Assembly: GCA_965242795.1 (NCBI GenBank)
Contig: OZ251505.1
Location: 558,001 to 622,000, forward strand
Source: Bin18 sp965242795
GTDB taxonomy: Bacteria > Desulfobacterota > Binatia > Bin18
Direction of reading: 5' to 3'
Length of the DNA: 64,000 bases
In this document: positions 1 to 10,863 of the stretch, one piece after another
How the letters are laid out: the number at the start of each line of letters is the position of its first letter
How positions within the stretch are numbered: position 1 is the first letter of the stretch
The notes under the pieces: model-generated
Seen by the model: the letters and a program-made list of their open reading frames with translations, nothing else
The model's database searches: none
What the model was told of the DNA's origin: nothing
Program-made: the position numbers and the translations under genes

Positions 1-2306
<2,306 letters not shown>

Positions 2307-2328
2307 GGGGCGTACTCCTCGAAAGCGG

Positions 2329-2652
2329 TTAGGCTTCCTCGACGCTGCACTTCAAGGGAAATTCGTATTTCTTGGCGAGGCTTTCCACGCGCGCGGCTTT
2401 GGCTTCGGCCACCTCGTAGGTGTACACCCCGGCGACGCCGGCGCCCTTGCGGTGGATGTGGAGCATGATCTGCGTGGCCTTGGTCACGTCGTGACGAAAC
2501 ACGCTCTGGAGGATGTACACCACGAACTCCATCGTCGTGTAGTCGTCGTTGTGCAGCAGGACTTTGTAGAGCGGGGGCTTCTTGAGCTTCTTTTCGGTCT
2601 GGGTGACGACGCCGTGGTCGATGCCCGTATCTTGATCGTGTTGCTCGGCCAT
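2329..2652 (-). CDS. clpS: ATP-dependent Clp protease adaptor protein ClpS
   Basis: Adaptor of 107 residues that binds the ClpA N-domain and delivers N-end-rule substrates. The conserved core is visible: PPLYKVLLHNDDYTTMEFVV, with the N-D-D-Y-T motif that contacts the N-degron, then HRKG and the C-terminal YEVAEAKA segment. The frame is open much further upstream. The ATG at 2652 was chosen because a purine-rich GGGGAGGG lies about 10 bases upstream and the product then has the normal family length. It is directly upstream of clpA on the same strand, as in proteobacteria. Confidence 0.95.
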   Translation of the reverse strand: MAEQHDQDTGIDHGVVTQTEKKLKKPPLYKVLLHNDDYTTMEFVVYILQSVFRHDVTKATQIMLHIHRKGAGVAGVYTYEVAEAKAARVESLAKKYEFPLKCSVEEA

Positions 2653-2899
2653 GATGCCGCGCCCTCCCCGTTCAGCGGCTTCTGCATACCGTGATCGGAT
2701 TGACCATACAAGCGCGCGGCCTCGGGAATTCGGGTCTCCGGGAGGCGGAACGAAGCCGGGCGAGACGCCCGCGTTCCCAAGGGGGAGAGCGTAGCGCCTA
2801 CCCCGACCGAGCCGCGGTCGATTGCCAACCGCGGCGGGCGTCTGGTATCCCTGAGCGCCGCCGAACACCGTCCCGAAACTCTCGATTTCCGGAGCGATC

Positions 2900-5509
2900 A
2901 TGTCTGACACTTCGCCATCCACCGCGACCGAATCCTCCCGCCTGCCGGAGTCCGCACGCCCCGAACGTTACGTCATCCGGCTGACGCCCGACCTGAACGC
3001 GCACACGTTCACGGGCCAGGAATCGGTCGAACTCGTCGTGCAAGAAGACACCCGCGACCTCGTGCTCAACGCCTGCGAACTCGACATTCAATCGGTGACG
3101 CTCACCAACGCGGACGGCCACACGTTCGTCGGCGAGTGGACGCTGGCCGAAGCGAACGAACGCGCGGTGCTGCGTTTCGACCGGACGTTGCCGCCGGGCC
3201 ACTACACCCTGCACATTGCGTTCACCGGCATCCTGAACGACAAACTGCGCGGCTTCTACCGCAGCACCTACACGGACGCCGCCGGCAACGCCAAGACGCT
3301 GGCCACGACCCAATTCGAATCGACCGACGCGCGACGCGCGTTTCCGTGTTGGGACGAGCCGGCGCTCAAGGCCGTCTTTCAGGTCACGCTGGTCGTGGAC
3401 GAGACGCTGACCGCAATTTCCAATACCAGGGTCGTGCGTGAAACCCCGCTGCCCGATACGGGCAGGAAGGAAGTCGTGTTCGCGGACACGATGAAGATGT
3501 CCACCTATCTGGTCGCCTTCATCGTCGGCGAGTTCGAGGCGAGCGAGCCGGTCTTCGTGGACGATACACCGCTGCGGGTGTGCGCGGTGCCGGGCAAGCA
3601 ACATCTGGCCGGCTTCGGACGAGCCATCGGCGCCGCGTCGCTCGAATTCTTCAGCACCTATTACGGTCGGCCCTATCCGAGCGACAAACTGGACCTGGTC
3701 GCGGTACCCGACTTCGCGTTCGGCGCGATGGAGAATCTGGGTGCGATCACCTTCCGTGAGACCGCGCTGCTCATCGACGAAGACGCCGCGGCGCGCAGCG
3801 AACTGGAGCGTGTGGCCGACGTCGTCGCGCACGAAAACGCGCACATGTGGTTCGGCGACCTCGTCACCATGCGCTGGTGGAACGGACTGTGGCTCAACGA
3901 GGCGTTTGCGACCTTCATGGAAATGCTGGCGGTGGACGACTGGAAGCCGGAATGGCAGCGCTGGACGAGCTTCGGCGTCTCGCGTGCCGCGGCCCTGCAC
4001 ATCGACGGACTGCGCAGTTCCCGCCCGATCGAGTTCCCCGTCCAGCACCCGGACGATGCCGGGGCCATGTTCGACGTCCTCACCTACGAAAAAGGGGCGT
4101 CCGTGCTGCGGATGCTGGAGCAGTACCTCGGACCGGACGCCTTTCGGAAAGGGGTGCGCCACTATCTCGCCAAGCACGCCTACGGCAACGCGGAAACGAC
4201 CGACCTGTGGGACGCGCTGGAAGAAGCCGTCGAACAGCCGGTCCGGGCCATGATGGATACCTGGGTCTTTCAAGCCGGTTATCCGCTGATTTCGGTCGAT
4301 CTGGACGGCGCCGACCTCGTCGTGTCGCAACGCCCGTTCCTGTATTTGCCGGATGGACGGAATGGAGCGGCGGAGGACGGGTCGGATCAATCGGAGAAAC
4401 GCTGGCAAGCCCCCATTTTCGTCAGGGCGGGGCGGGACGGCGAAACGGAGTCCCATACCCTCCTGCTGACCGACGACGAACTGCGCTTCCCGCTGTCCGA
4501 CGTCCCGGATTGGGTCGTGGTCAACGCGGGGGGACACGGCTTCTACCGGGTCCGCTACGCGCCCGACCTGTTGCGCACCCTGACGGATCGGGCGCCCGAT
4601 TTGCTGTCGCCGATCGAACGCTTCGGCCTCGTCAGCGACACCTGGGCCGCGGCGCAGGCCGGCTTGATACCGCTGCCGGCCTATCTCGACCTGCTGCCGG
4701 GATTCCGCGAGGAGACGGACCACAACGTCTGGACCGCCATCCTCGGTTCGTGTCACTCCCTGTATCGGTTGCTCGACCCGGCACAGCGTCCCGCCTTGCA
4801 GCGATACGTCCGCAACCTACTGTCTCCCCTCGCTCAGCAACTCGGCTGGTCTCCAAAGGAGGGCGAGAACCCTCTGACCAGCCAACTCCGGGGAGAACTG
4901 CTGGGTGCCCTCGGAACCCTCGGAGAAGATACAGAAACCCAGACGCGGGCGCGCGACGTTTACGCCCGGCACAGAGCGGACCAGAACGCGGTCGATCGCA
5001 ACTTGATCCCCGCCCTCGTGTCCATTATGGCTCACATCGGCGACGCTGCACGGTACGAGGAGTTCCGTCAGACCTCGCGCGAGGCGAAAACGCCACAGGA
5101 AGAGCAACGGTATCAGTTCGCCCTGGCCGGCTTCCGGGAACCCGACCTGCTGGCCCGGACGTTCGCCATGACGCTCGACGGCGAGGTGCGCACCCAGAAC
5201 GCGCCGTATCTCATGCGCGCCCTGCTCATGAACACGGACGGCAGCGAAGCGGCCTGGACCTTTCTGCAAACGCACTGGGACGAGATGCTGGAGAAATTCC
5301 CGGACAGCGCCATCGTCCGCATGTGCGAGGGCGTCACCGCGCTCGTCACGCCGACCCTCGAAGCCGAGGTGATCGCCTTCTTCGCCGCCCACCCCGTCCC
5401 CCAGGCCGGCAAGACCCTGGACCAGCACTTGGAGAAGCTGCGGGTAGCCGTGGCGTGCCAGCAGCGCGAGGCGGAGAGCTTGCGGAAGTATTTCGAGACG
5501 GTGCTATAG
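2900..5509 (+). CDS. M1 family zinc metallo-aminopeptidase (aminopeptidase N-like)
   Basis: Removes N-terminal residues from peptides; 869 residues, the usual length of single-chain M1 peptidases. The exopeptidase signature GAMEN is at residues 275-279. The zinc site HENAH is at 311-315, and the third zinc ligand is Glu334 in NEAF. An ERAP1-like C-terminal helical domain follows (about residues 530-860). No signal peptide is seen, so the enzyme is probably cytoplasmic. The ATG at 2900 is preceded by GGAG at 2891-2894. It is transcribed divergently from clpS across about 250 bases. The arrangement of the C-terminal domain is closer to ERAP1/tricorn-factor-type enzymes than to E. coli PepN, so no gene symbol is given. 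Confidence 0.94.
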   Translation: MSDTSPSTATESSRLPESARPERYVIRLTPDLNAHTFTGQESVELVVQEDTRDLVLNACELDIQSVTLTNADGHTFVGEWTLAEANERAVLRFDRTLPPGHYTLHIAFTGILNDKLRGFYRSTYTDAAGNAKTLATTQFESTDARRAFPCWDEPALKAVFQVTLVVDETLTAISNTRVVRETPLPDTGRKEVVFADTMKMSTYLVAFIVGEFEASEPVFVDDTPLRVCAVPGKQHLAGFGRAIGAASLEFFSTYYGRPYPSDKLDLVAVPDFAFGAMENLGAITFRETALLIDEDAAARSELERVADVVAHENAHMWFGDLVTMRWWNGLWLNEAFATFMEMLAVDDWKPEWQRWTSFGVSRAAALHIDGLRSSRPIEFPVQHPDDAGAMFDVLTYEKGASVLRMLEQYLGPDAFRKGVRHYLAKHAYGNAETTDLWDALEEAVEQPVRAMMDTWVFQAGYPLISVDLDGADLVVSQRPFLYLPDGRNGAAEDGSDQSEKRWQAPIFVRAGRDGETESHTLLLTDDELRFPLSDVPDWVVVNAGGHGFYRVRYAPDLLRTLTDRAPDLLSPIERFGLVSDTWAAAQAGLIPLPAYLDLLPGFREETDHNVWTAILGSCHSLYRLLDPAQRPALQRYVRNLLSPLAQQLGWSPKEGENPLTSQLRGELLGALGTLGEDTETQTRARDVYARHRADQNAVDRNLIPALVSIMAHIGDAARYEEFRQTSREAKTPQEEQRYQFALAGFREPDLLARTFAMTLDGEVRTQNAPYLMRALLMNTDGSEAAWTFLQTHWDEMLEKFPDSAIVRMCEGVTALVTPTLEAEVIAFFAAHPVPQAGKTLDQHLEKLRVAVACQQREAESLRKYFETVL

Positions 5510-5570
5510 TAGCGGTTCAGCGATGCTGGCTTGACTCCGACCCTTGAAAGATGCAGTGAGACAGGGGGAT

Positions 5571-5848
5571 ATGGAATTCGAGTGGAATGAAGAAAAAGCT
5601 GAGAAGAACTTCGCCAAGCACAGAGTCGCTTTCGATGAAGCGATGACCGTTTTCGACGATCCGCTCCATGTCGATTTCTACGACCCGGATCATTCCGATG
5701 AGGAAGAACGCTATCTTATCGTTGGAAGATCACGGCGTGGCCGGTTGTTGATCCTTTCTACATGGAAAGAGGCGACGCCGTACGCTTGATAAGTGCGAGA
5801 GAAGCAACACCTGCAGAAAGGAGAACCTATGAAGGAAGAGAGCCATAG
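5571..5848 (+). pseudogene. brnT: BrnT-family toxin, frameshifted
   Basis: The start MEFEWNEEKAEKNFAKHRV, then FDDP and the DPDHS-EEERY-GRSRRGRLL series, are hallmarks of BrnT RNase toxins. In the start frame the match stops after RLLILS and the frame ends at 5789 with an unrelated tail. The missing BrnT C-terminus lies in another frame from 5759 to 5848: YMERGDAVRLISAREATPAE and an RRTYEG tail. Adding a single T near 5757-5759 would join them as ...LLILSYMERGD..., so one base has been lost. The restored product would be about 92 residues and its end would overlap the start of the next gene, as expected for brnT-brnA type operons. It is either a real inactivation of the toxin or an assembly indel. 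Confidence 0.8.
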
Positions 5849-6086
5849 GAAAGATGCCGACATGCGGCCGGAATATGATCTCCAAAGCCTCCGGGTACGA
5901 AGGCTCGGCCCCGGCCGTCGAAGTTTCGGTGACATGGTTCGCTTGGAGGCCGATGTGGCAGAGGTCTTCCCCAACCCCGAGTCCGTAAATGAAGCGCTCC
6001 GATTTTTGATTCGGGCCACGAAAGACAATCAACCGCTTCTGCATGAACGAGGCAACGAGTATTACAAAAAAGATAAGGGTAGATGA
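5829..6086 (+). CDS. Antitoxin-like protein downstream of BrnT
   Basis: An 85-residue, charged protein with the segment EADVAEVFPNPESVNEALRF. This matches the DxDVAxxFPxSxxVNxALR pattern of small antitoxin-like proteins encoded after BrnT/RelE-type toxins. The EYD motif near the N-terminus is also typical. The ATG at 5829 follows AGGAG at 5818-5822 and overlaps the restored end of the toxin frame by about 20 bases, which argues for translational coupling. By family analogy it would bind the toxin and autoregulate the promoter. That role is inferred from position and pattern, not from a recognised DNA-binding fold. Confidence 0.7.
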   Translation: MKEESHRKDADMRPEYDLQSLRVRRLGPGRRSFGDMVRLEADVAEVFPNPESVNEALRFLIRATKDNQPLLHERGNEYYKKDKGR

Positions 6087-6198
6087 GGAGAAGAAGCGAC
6101 GTTTCACCACGACCGGCAAGTGGCGTAGCGTCTCGTGAGCAGAGTCTCGTGTTTTGACACGATAATCTCCCCTATCTGTCTTCTGTCCCCCGAAATGC

Positions 6199-8046
6199 TC
6201 AATTGCTTCCGATGTGGGATATTGTCCTGACCTGCTCGATATACGCCTGAGTTACCGCATCGAAGTCCGCTTGCTCGACAAACTTCCTTAGTAGCACGCG
6301 CTTCATATGCGTTCTCCCTTCGTCGAGTTCGACCACACACTCGACGACTCCCAGGCGAGATGACGTCTCCGGTTGCGCTTCTCCGAGTTTGCCTTGAGTG
6401 GAAATTCGGTTGATGTGCGGCTCGTGCTCCGTCAGCCATGCCTCGAAATCCTCTTGGCTGACGCCGGTTTCTTGCCAAAACGTCACATCGTCATACGGCA
6501 AATCTCGCAGCCGATTCAGAAGGAAGTCCTGATCGAGAAAGGCCAGCAGGTTGCCAGCCTTGGGACCGGAGTCGCGGTCGAGCAGGACGCGATACAGCGC
6601 CTTGAACGCCTGGGCCGGGGCAATCGGCGTGAGGCGCGCCACGTCGAACAGCGCGGCTTGCAAGGCATCGTCCTCTTGCTGGACGTCGGGCAGGCGGGCC
6701 GCGAGTCGATGCAGGAAGGCACGTTGGCCGGCAGTCAATTCCTCAGCCTGTTTCGGAAGCGTTTCTTGCAGGACGATTCGGTCTTCGGGTCTGGCATATT
6801 CAGCCAGCCAGATCCGAGCGGTCTGGCGCCGGCGTTCGAGTTGCGCCCGCTCAAACGAGGTCAGCGGCAACCCCTTGCGCTTTTCCATCTCACCCATGAG
6901 GTCGAGATGCGGAAGCTGCGCGACCGTCGCCACGAGTTGAAAGTCCGCGGCGTAGAAATCATCGTCCGCCCCGGCCCGCGACAGTCGATATATCCGTTTC
7001 TCGTCTTCCGAGACTTTCGGATCATGGTGCGCGCGTGTGTGTAATCGATCGAAGTCGTTGAAGACCTTGACGATGGATTTTTCGTCCGGGGAGAAATTCA
7101 CCGGCTGTTTCGGCTGGGTGCGAATCATCAGAAAGCGCAGAATTTCGGGCGGCAGGAAATCCGCCATTGCCCGTGCCGACACGCCCAGCCCTTTGGACGA
7201 GCTCATCTTGGCGCCGTCGAGGAGGAAGAACTCGTACGGAACGTTGAGCGGCGGCTCCTGGCCGAAAATCCGGCGTAGGCAGGCCGCGGCCACGTCCCGC
7301 GAGCCGCCTTTGGTAGTGTGGTCCTTTCCGGCGCCTTCGATGGTGATCCCGAAGGTCCGCCACTTCGCGGTCCATTCGAGTTTCCACGGCAGCTTGCCGT
7401 TGCCGTCGAACGGCGACACCTTGCCCCGATAACCACAGCCCGCCGCCCAGGTCACCAAGTCGAGCCGACACGTATAGGTGACTTCCTTCCCGTCGTAGGC
7501 CGTGACTTCCGTCGTGCCGATGCACCCGCACTGCTCGCATACGGCCTGAAACGGATGCCAACTCTCCGGTCGCTCCGACTTGCTCACTTCCTTATACACG
7601 CCCCGCACCACGTCCGCCCGGCGCAGAATGGCGTCGATGACCTCGTTGAAGCAGCCTTCACGGTACACGTCTCGCATACGATATTTTTCGGCTTCGACAT
7701 GCAGGTCTTCGAAAACGCTGAAGAAGTCCTGGATGAAGTGCTCCGCCACGTCGGAGTATGCAGAGTCGGGTGGGGCCGGCACGTTGCACAACGGCTTGCC
7801 GAGATGCTCGCGAAAAAACTCGTCCTGCCCGGCCGGCAGTTCGTCCAACGGGTCGTAGTCATCGACGCCGAACGTATAACGGACTGGCAGACCGCGTGCC
7901 TGAATCGCCCGAAACACGACGTCGTGAATCAACACGCCCCGCAGCGCCCCGACATGGGCGCGGCCCGAAGGCGTCTTCGAGTCGTTGATGAGCTGCTCGC
8001 CCCCGGCCCGTTCGACTTGGGCCGCTATCTTGTCACACCACAGCAT
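6199..8046 (-). CDS. lysS: Lysyl-tRNA synthetase, class I
   Basis: Charges tRNA-Lys with lysine; 615 residues of the class I (Rossmann) type rather than the class II enzyme of most bacteria. Class I signatures are clear: PSGRAHVGAL near the N-terminus (HIGH-equivalent at His31) and KMSSSK at residues 280-285. A zinc-knuckle-like stretch (CEQCG, then CRLDLVTWAAGCGYRG) sits at about residues 170-215. The C-terminal half is the alpha-helical cage typical of LysK. The start is the ATG at 8046, divergent from the next gene. Class I LysRS is found in archaea, spirochaetes, alphaproteobacteria and scattered other bacteria. Confidence 0.95.
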   Translation of the reverse strand: MLWCDKIAAQVERAGGEQLINDSKTPSGRAHVGALRGVLIHDVVFRAIQARGLPVRYTFGVDDYDPLDELPAGQDEFFREHLGKPLCNVPAPPDSAYSDVAEHFIQDFFSVFEDLHVEAEKYRMRDVYREGCFNEVIDAILRRADVVRGVYKEVSKSERPESWHPFQAVCEQCGCIGTTEVTAYDGKEVTYTCRLDLVTWAAGCGYRGKVSPFDGNGKLPWKLEWTAKWRTFGITIEGAGKDHTTKGGSRDVAAACLRRIFGQEPPLNVPYEFFLLDGAKMSSSKGLGVSARAMADFLPPEILRFLMIRTQPKQPVNFSPDEKSIVKVFNDFDRLHTRAHHDPKVSEDEKRIYRLSRAGADDDFYAADFQLVATVAQLPHLDLMGEMEKRKGLPLTSFERAQLERRRQTARIWLAEYARPEDRIVLQETLPKQAEELTAGQRAFLHRLAARLPDVQQEDDALQAALFDVARLTPIAPAQAFKALYRVLLDRDSGPKAGNLLAFLDQDFLLNRLRDLPYDDVTFWQETGVSQEDFEAWLTEHEPHINRISTQGKLGEAQPETSSRLGVVECVVELDEGRTHMKRVLLRKFVEQADFDAVTQAYIEQVRTISHIGSN

Positions 8047-8133
8047 CCGGCCTCCGATTTCTCATGTCGGACATCTCGTCCAACGGCCCTTTTGTATGCT
8101 ACGTTCACCCCGTCGAGAGGAAGGACCAGCGTT

Positions 8134-8517
8134 ATGAAAGCTATTCTCGGGATCGGATTGTTCCATCTCTTGCTGTTTTCCATATCTCCTGCTGAAGCTT
8201 TCGAAGAAGCTCCCAGGATTACGGATAAGGAGATCGTCGAACGGCTGACTCGTCTTGAAGAGGGGCAAAAAGCGTTGGGCGTACGAATCGACGATCTGGA
8301 CCGGCATATCGACCAACGCTTCACTGATTTCTCCAAGCGGTTCGACGAACTCAGACAGCTGATGCTGTGGGGATTCGGCGTGTCGTTCGCCGGGATGTTC
8401 GCCTTGATAAGTCTGGTCATCTGGGATCGGCGGACTACGCTCACCCCCACTGTGAAACGGATCGATGCGATGGAGAATCGGCTCCGGCACGTTGAAGAAG
8501 CCCTTGCCGCACGCTGA
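8134..8517 (+). CDS. Small secreted/membrane coiled-coil protein, unknown function
   Basis: A 127-residue protein. It has a hydrophobic N-terminal signal-like segment (residues 1-22, ending AEAFEE) and a long charged heptad-like helix (about 28-75). A membrane segment follows (LMLWGFGVSFAGMFALISLV) and then a second charged helix. The ATG at 8134 is preceded by AGGAAGGA. It resembles widespread small hypothetical proteins with a coiled coil in front of one transmembrane helix. It sits divergently from lysS with an 87-base gap. No function can be named. Confidence 0.75.
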   Translation: MKAILGIGLFHLLLFSISPAEAFEEAPRITDKEIVERLTRLEEGQKALGVRIDDLDRHIDQRFTDFSKRFDELRQLMLWGFGVSFAGMFALISLVIWDRRTTLTPTVKRIDAMENRLRHVEEALAAR

Positions 8518-8614
8518 CCCTTCCTGAACTTGCGGAACGAACGCCGCCAAGCTTGTCAGATCCGGTCGAGCCGGCCCCAAGCGAAAAGTAGAGGATCGGC
8601 CCGACCGATCCGAA

Positions 8615-10564
8615 TCACTCCCCGTTCACCGAAAACGCGAGCAGCGCGTTGCCCGACATCCCGCCCCAGAATCCGTAGCCCGCGTTGACGTAGATGACGC
8701 CGCCGGCAATCGTCGGCCCGGGGCCGTCGAAAGACCCGCCGCGCGTTTTCACGCCGTTGGTGCTTTCGTACTCCTGGTCGGCGTCGTGGTCCCATACCAC
8801 CTCGCCCGTGTCGGTCGCGTACGCGCGCAAGTGGCCGTCCACCGAGCCGGAGAACACCACGCCCGGAATCGCGGTCACCGCCTGTGATTGGGCGGGGCTG
8901 CACTGCGCCTTGTCGCCGCAGCCGACCGGCGGGACGTGCCAGGTACGCTCGCCGCTCTCGATGTCGATGGCGAACATGCCGCCGCCGACGCTGCCGTCCA
9001 GCATAGTCGCCCAACCCGTGTCCGAGTCTTCGACGCTCTTGATGCCGATGTCGGACAGCGCCACGTACACCTGTTCGGCGTCCGCGGCGGAGCCCCACTG
9101 AATGCCACCAGCTAGACCGCCTTTGCCCACACGGTGCTGCCAGAGGATTTCCCCATCCCGGTCGGGGTCGATGGCGTGCATGACGCCCGACTTCTGGCCG
9201 GCCAGGATCACGCGCCGGCCGTCGGGCAGAATGCGCAGGATGGGCGACGAGGCGAAGTCCAGGTCGGGGCCGCGCGCCTCCGGGCAGTTCGTATCGTCCT
9301 CGGTTTCGCAGCCCACGTTCCAGGCGTCACCCACGGTGAACTGTTTGGCCCACAGGAAGTCCCCGGTCCGCATGTCGAACGCCACGATGGCGTCGCTCGT
9401 CAACGACGGCGGGTCGGAATAATTGTCGCCCGTCGCGACATAGACGCGGCTGCGTTCCGGGTCGAGCGCTGGCGAGGACCAGACCGCGGCGCCCGACGGC
9501 CCCCAGAGTTGCACGCCGACGGCGTTCTTGCGCACCGGCACCGGCGGGTCGGGAATCGTATATGCGCGCCAGATCTGCTTGCCGTTGAAGCGGTTCAGGG
9601 CCACGACCGAGCCGCGGAACGTGCAGCACTCGTACGACGGATCGCCGCCGGCGACTTCCTCCAGCGCGGTCGCCGAGGCGAAGATCCGGTTGCCGTGCGT
9701 CTTGGGCGTGGCCGTGATCCGGGCCAGCGGGTGATCGTCGATCTTGACCTTCCAGATTTGTTTGCCGGTGCCCGCGTCCAGGGCGTACAAGTTGGCCTCG
9801 ACGTCGCCGACGTACACGACGTAGCGCTGCGGGTCGGTGCCCGGCAGCGTATCGACGACCATCGTCGAGCGTACCCCTGCGGTGGTGCGGATCGACCAGT
9901 GCAGGCAACCGGTCTCGGCGTCAATGGAATACACTCGCCCCTTCATCGTGCCGATGAACACCCGGCCGCCGACCACCGTCGGCTGCGAGGTCTGGTAATC
10001 CATCGGCAGGCCGAACACCCATTTCACCTTCAGGTCGGAGACCTGATCGGCGCTGATTCCGGCCTGCTCCGCGGACTGGAAACGAGTGTTGAACACGTCG
10101 GCACCCCAACCGTTCCATTGCGGGGCGCCGTCACCGATGGTGAACGCGCCCGGGGCGTCCGCACAGAAACCGGCTACCGTCTCGTCGGTATCCGAGGGCG
10201 GCGGGAGCGGCTTGCCGGTCAGCCATTCGGACATGGCCCGGCGCTCCGCGGTGGTGCGCGTCATGCCCTGAAATTTCATCTTGCCCAACTCCAGCGAATG
10301 CAGCACCATTTCGGCCGGCAGCCGTGACATGATGTCGCGGTGCGGCGCGCGTTTCACCTGCCCTTCGTGGCAGCGCGCGCAATGTTCGGCGTACAACTTC
10401 TCCCCGTCGAGCCCGGCTTGCGTGGGCGCTGCGGCCCATGAGGGAGACGCGGTCCCTATGAGAGCAGCCAGCAGAAAAGAAACGAAGACGACGGTCGGCC
10501 CGGCCCCTCTCCCCGGATGGCTCCAAGGACGAAACGGAACGCGCGTATGCAGTAGTGCGGTCAT
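8615..10564 (-). CDS. Secreted cytochrome c/PQQ beta-propeller dehydrogenase, PVA-dehydrogenase-like (copy 1)
   Basis: Predicted periplasmic alcohol dehydrogenase of 649 residues. A signal peptide (about 1-46) is followed by a c-type cytochrome domain with the haem motif CARCH at 62-66. The rest is an eight-blade quinoprotein propeller with PQQ-type repeat motifs (VYSIDAETG, LYALDAGTG, VVALNRFNGK and similar). An adjacent Cys pair (ECCTF) recalls the vicinal disulfide of PQQ enzymes. Domain order and sequence fit polyvinyl alcohol dehydrogenase, which oxidises secondary alcohols and passes electrons to cytochrome c. AGGAGGGG sits just upstream of the ATG at 10564. It is one of three paralogues in this window. 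The true substrate is unknown. Confidence 0.88.
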   Translation of the reverse strand: MTALLHTRVPFRPWSHPGRGAGPTVVFVSFLLAALIGTASPSWAAAPTQAGLDGEKLYAEHCARCHEGQVKRAPHRDIMSRLPAEMVLHSLELGKMKFQGMTRTTAERRAMSEWLTGKPLPPPSDTDETVAGFCADAPGAFTIGDGAPQWNGWGADVFNTRFQSAEQAGISADQVSDLKVKWVFGLPMDYQTSQPTVVGGRVFIGTMKGRVYSIDAETGCLHWSIRTTAGVRSTMVVDTLPGTDPQRYVVYVGDVEANLYALDAGTGKQIWKVKIDDHPLARITATPKTHGNRIFASATALEEVAGGDPSYECCTFRGSVVALNRFNGKQIWRAYTIPDPPVPVRKNAVGVQLWGPSGAAVWSSPALDPERSRVYVATGDNYSDPPSLTSDAIVAFDMRTGDFLWAKQFTVGDAWNVGCETEDDTNCPEARGPDLDFASSPILRILPDGRRVILAGQKSGVMHAIDPDRDGEILWQHRVGKGGLAGGIQWGSAADAEQVYVALSDIGIKSVEDSDTGWATMLDGSVGGGMFAIDIESGERTWHVPPVGCGDKAQCSPAQSQAVTAIPGVVFSGSVDGHLRAYATDTGEVVWDHDADQEYESTNGVKTRGGSFDGPGPTIAGGVIYVNAGYGFWGGMSGNALLAFSVNGE

Positions 10565-10863
10565 ACGGCCCCTCCTTTTTCTTCGCCCCTGTTTTGTCTG
10601 AGAGTGGGGGAAGCTGTCAAACCCTGTACCAGGAGCTATCGTAAAAATAGGGGAATCACATACAGGACGGTCTCTCGCCCGTTGCGAAACCCTTCACAGG
10701 TCAGGGACCTCAGGCTCAGGATTGATCCAGCCAGTCGAGTCTAGCGAAGGGGGCGATGGTCCGCTCCGCATCAGCGAATCAACCTGTGAATTCAAACCGA
10801 GGCACGGCGCCTTCCCGCTGCGGATTGACAGCCGCCCGAACCGCGCCATACAGAGCCGAACGT

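Noticed and set aside
2798..4756. Minus-strand frame of 652 codons opposite the aminopeptidase gene
   Set aside because: The + strand carries GAMEN and HENAH zinc motifs in the right order; the minus frame has none.
6147..6162. Terminator for lysS (TCGTG-TTTTGA-CACGA)
   Set aside because: Only five base pairs and no U-tract; too weak to call.
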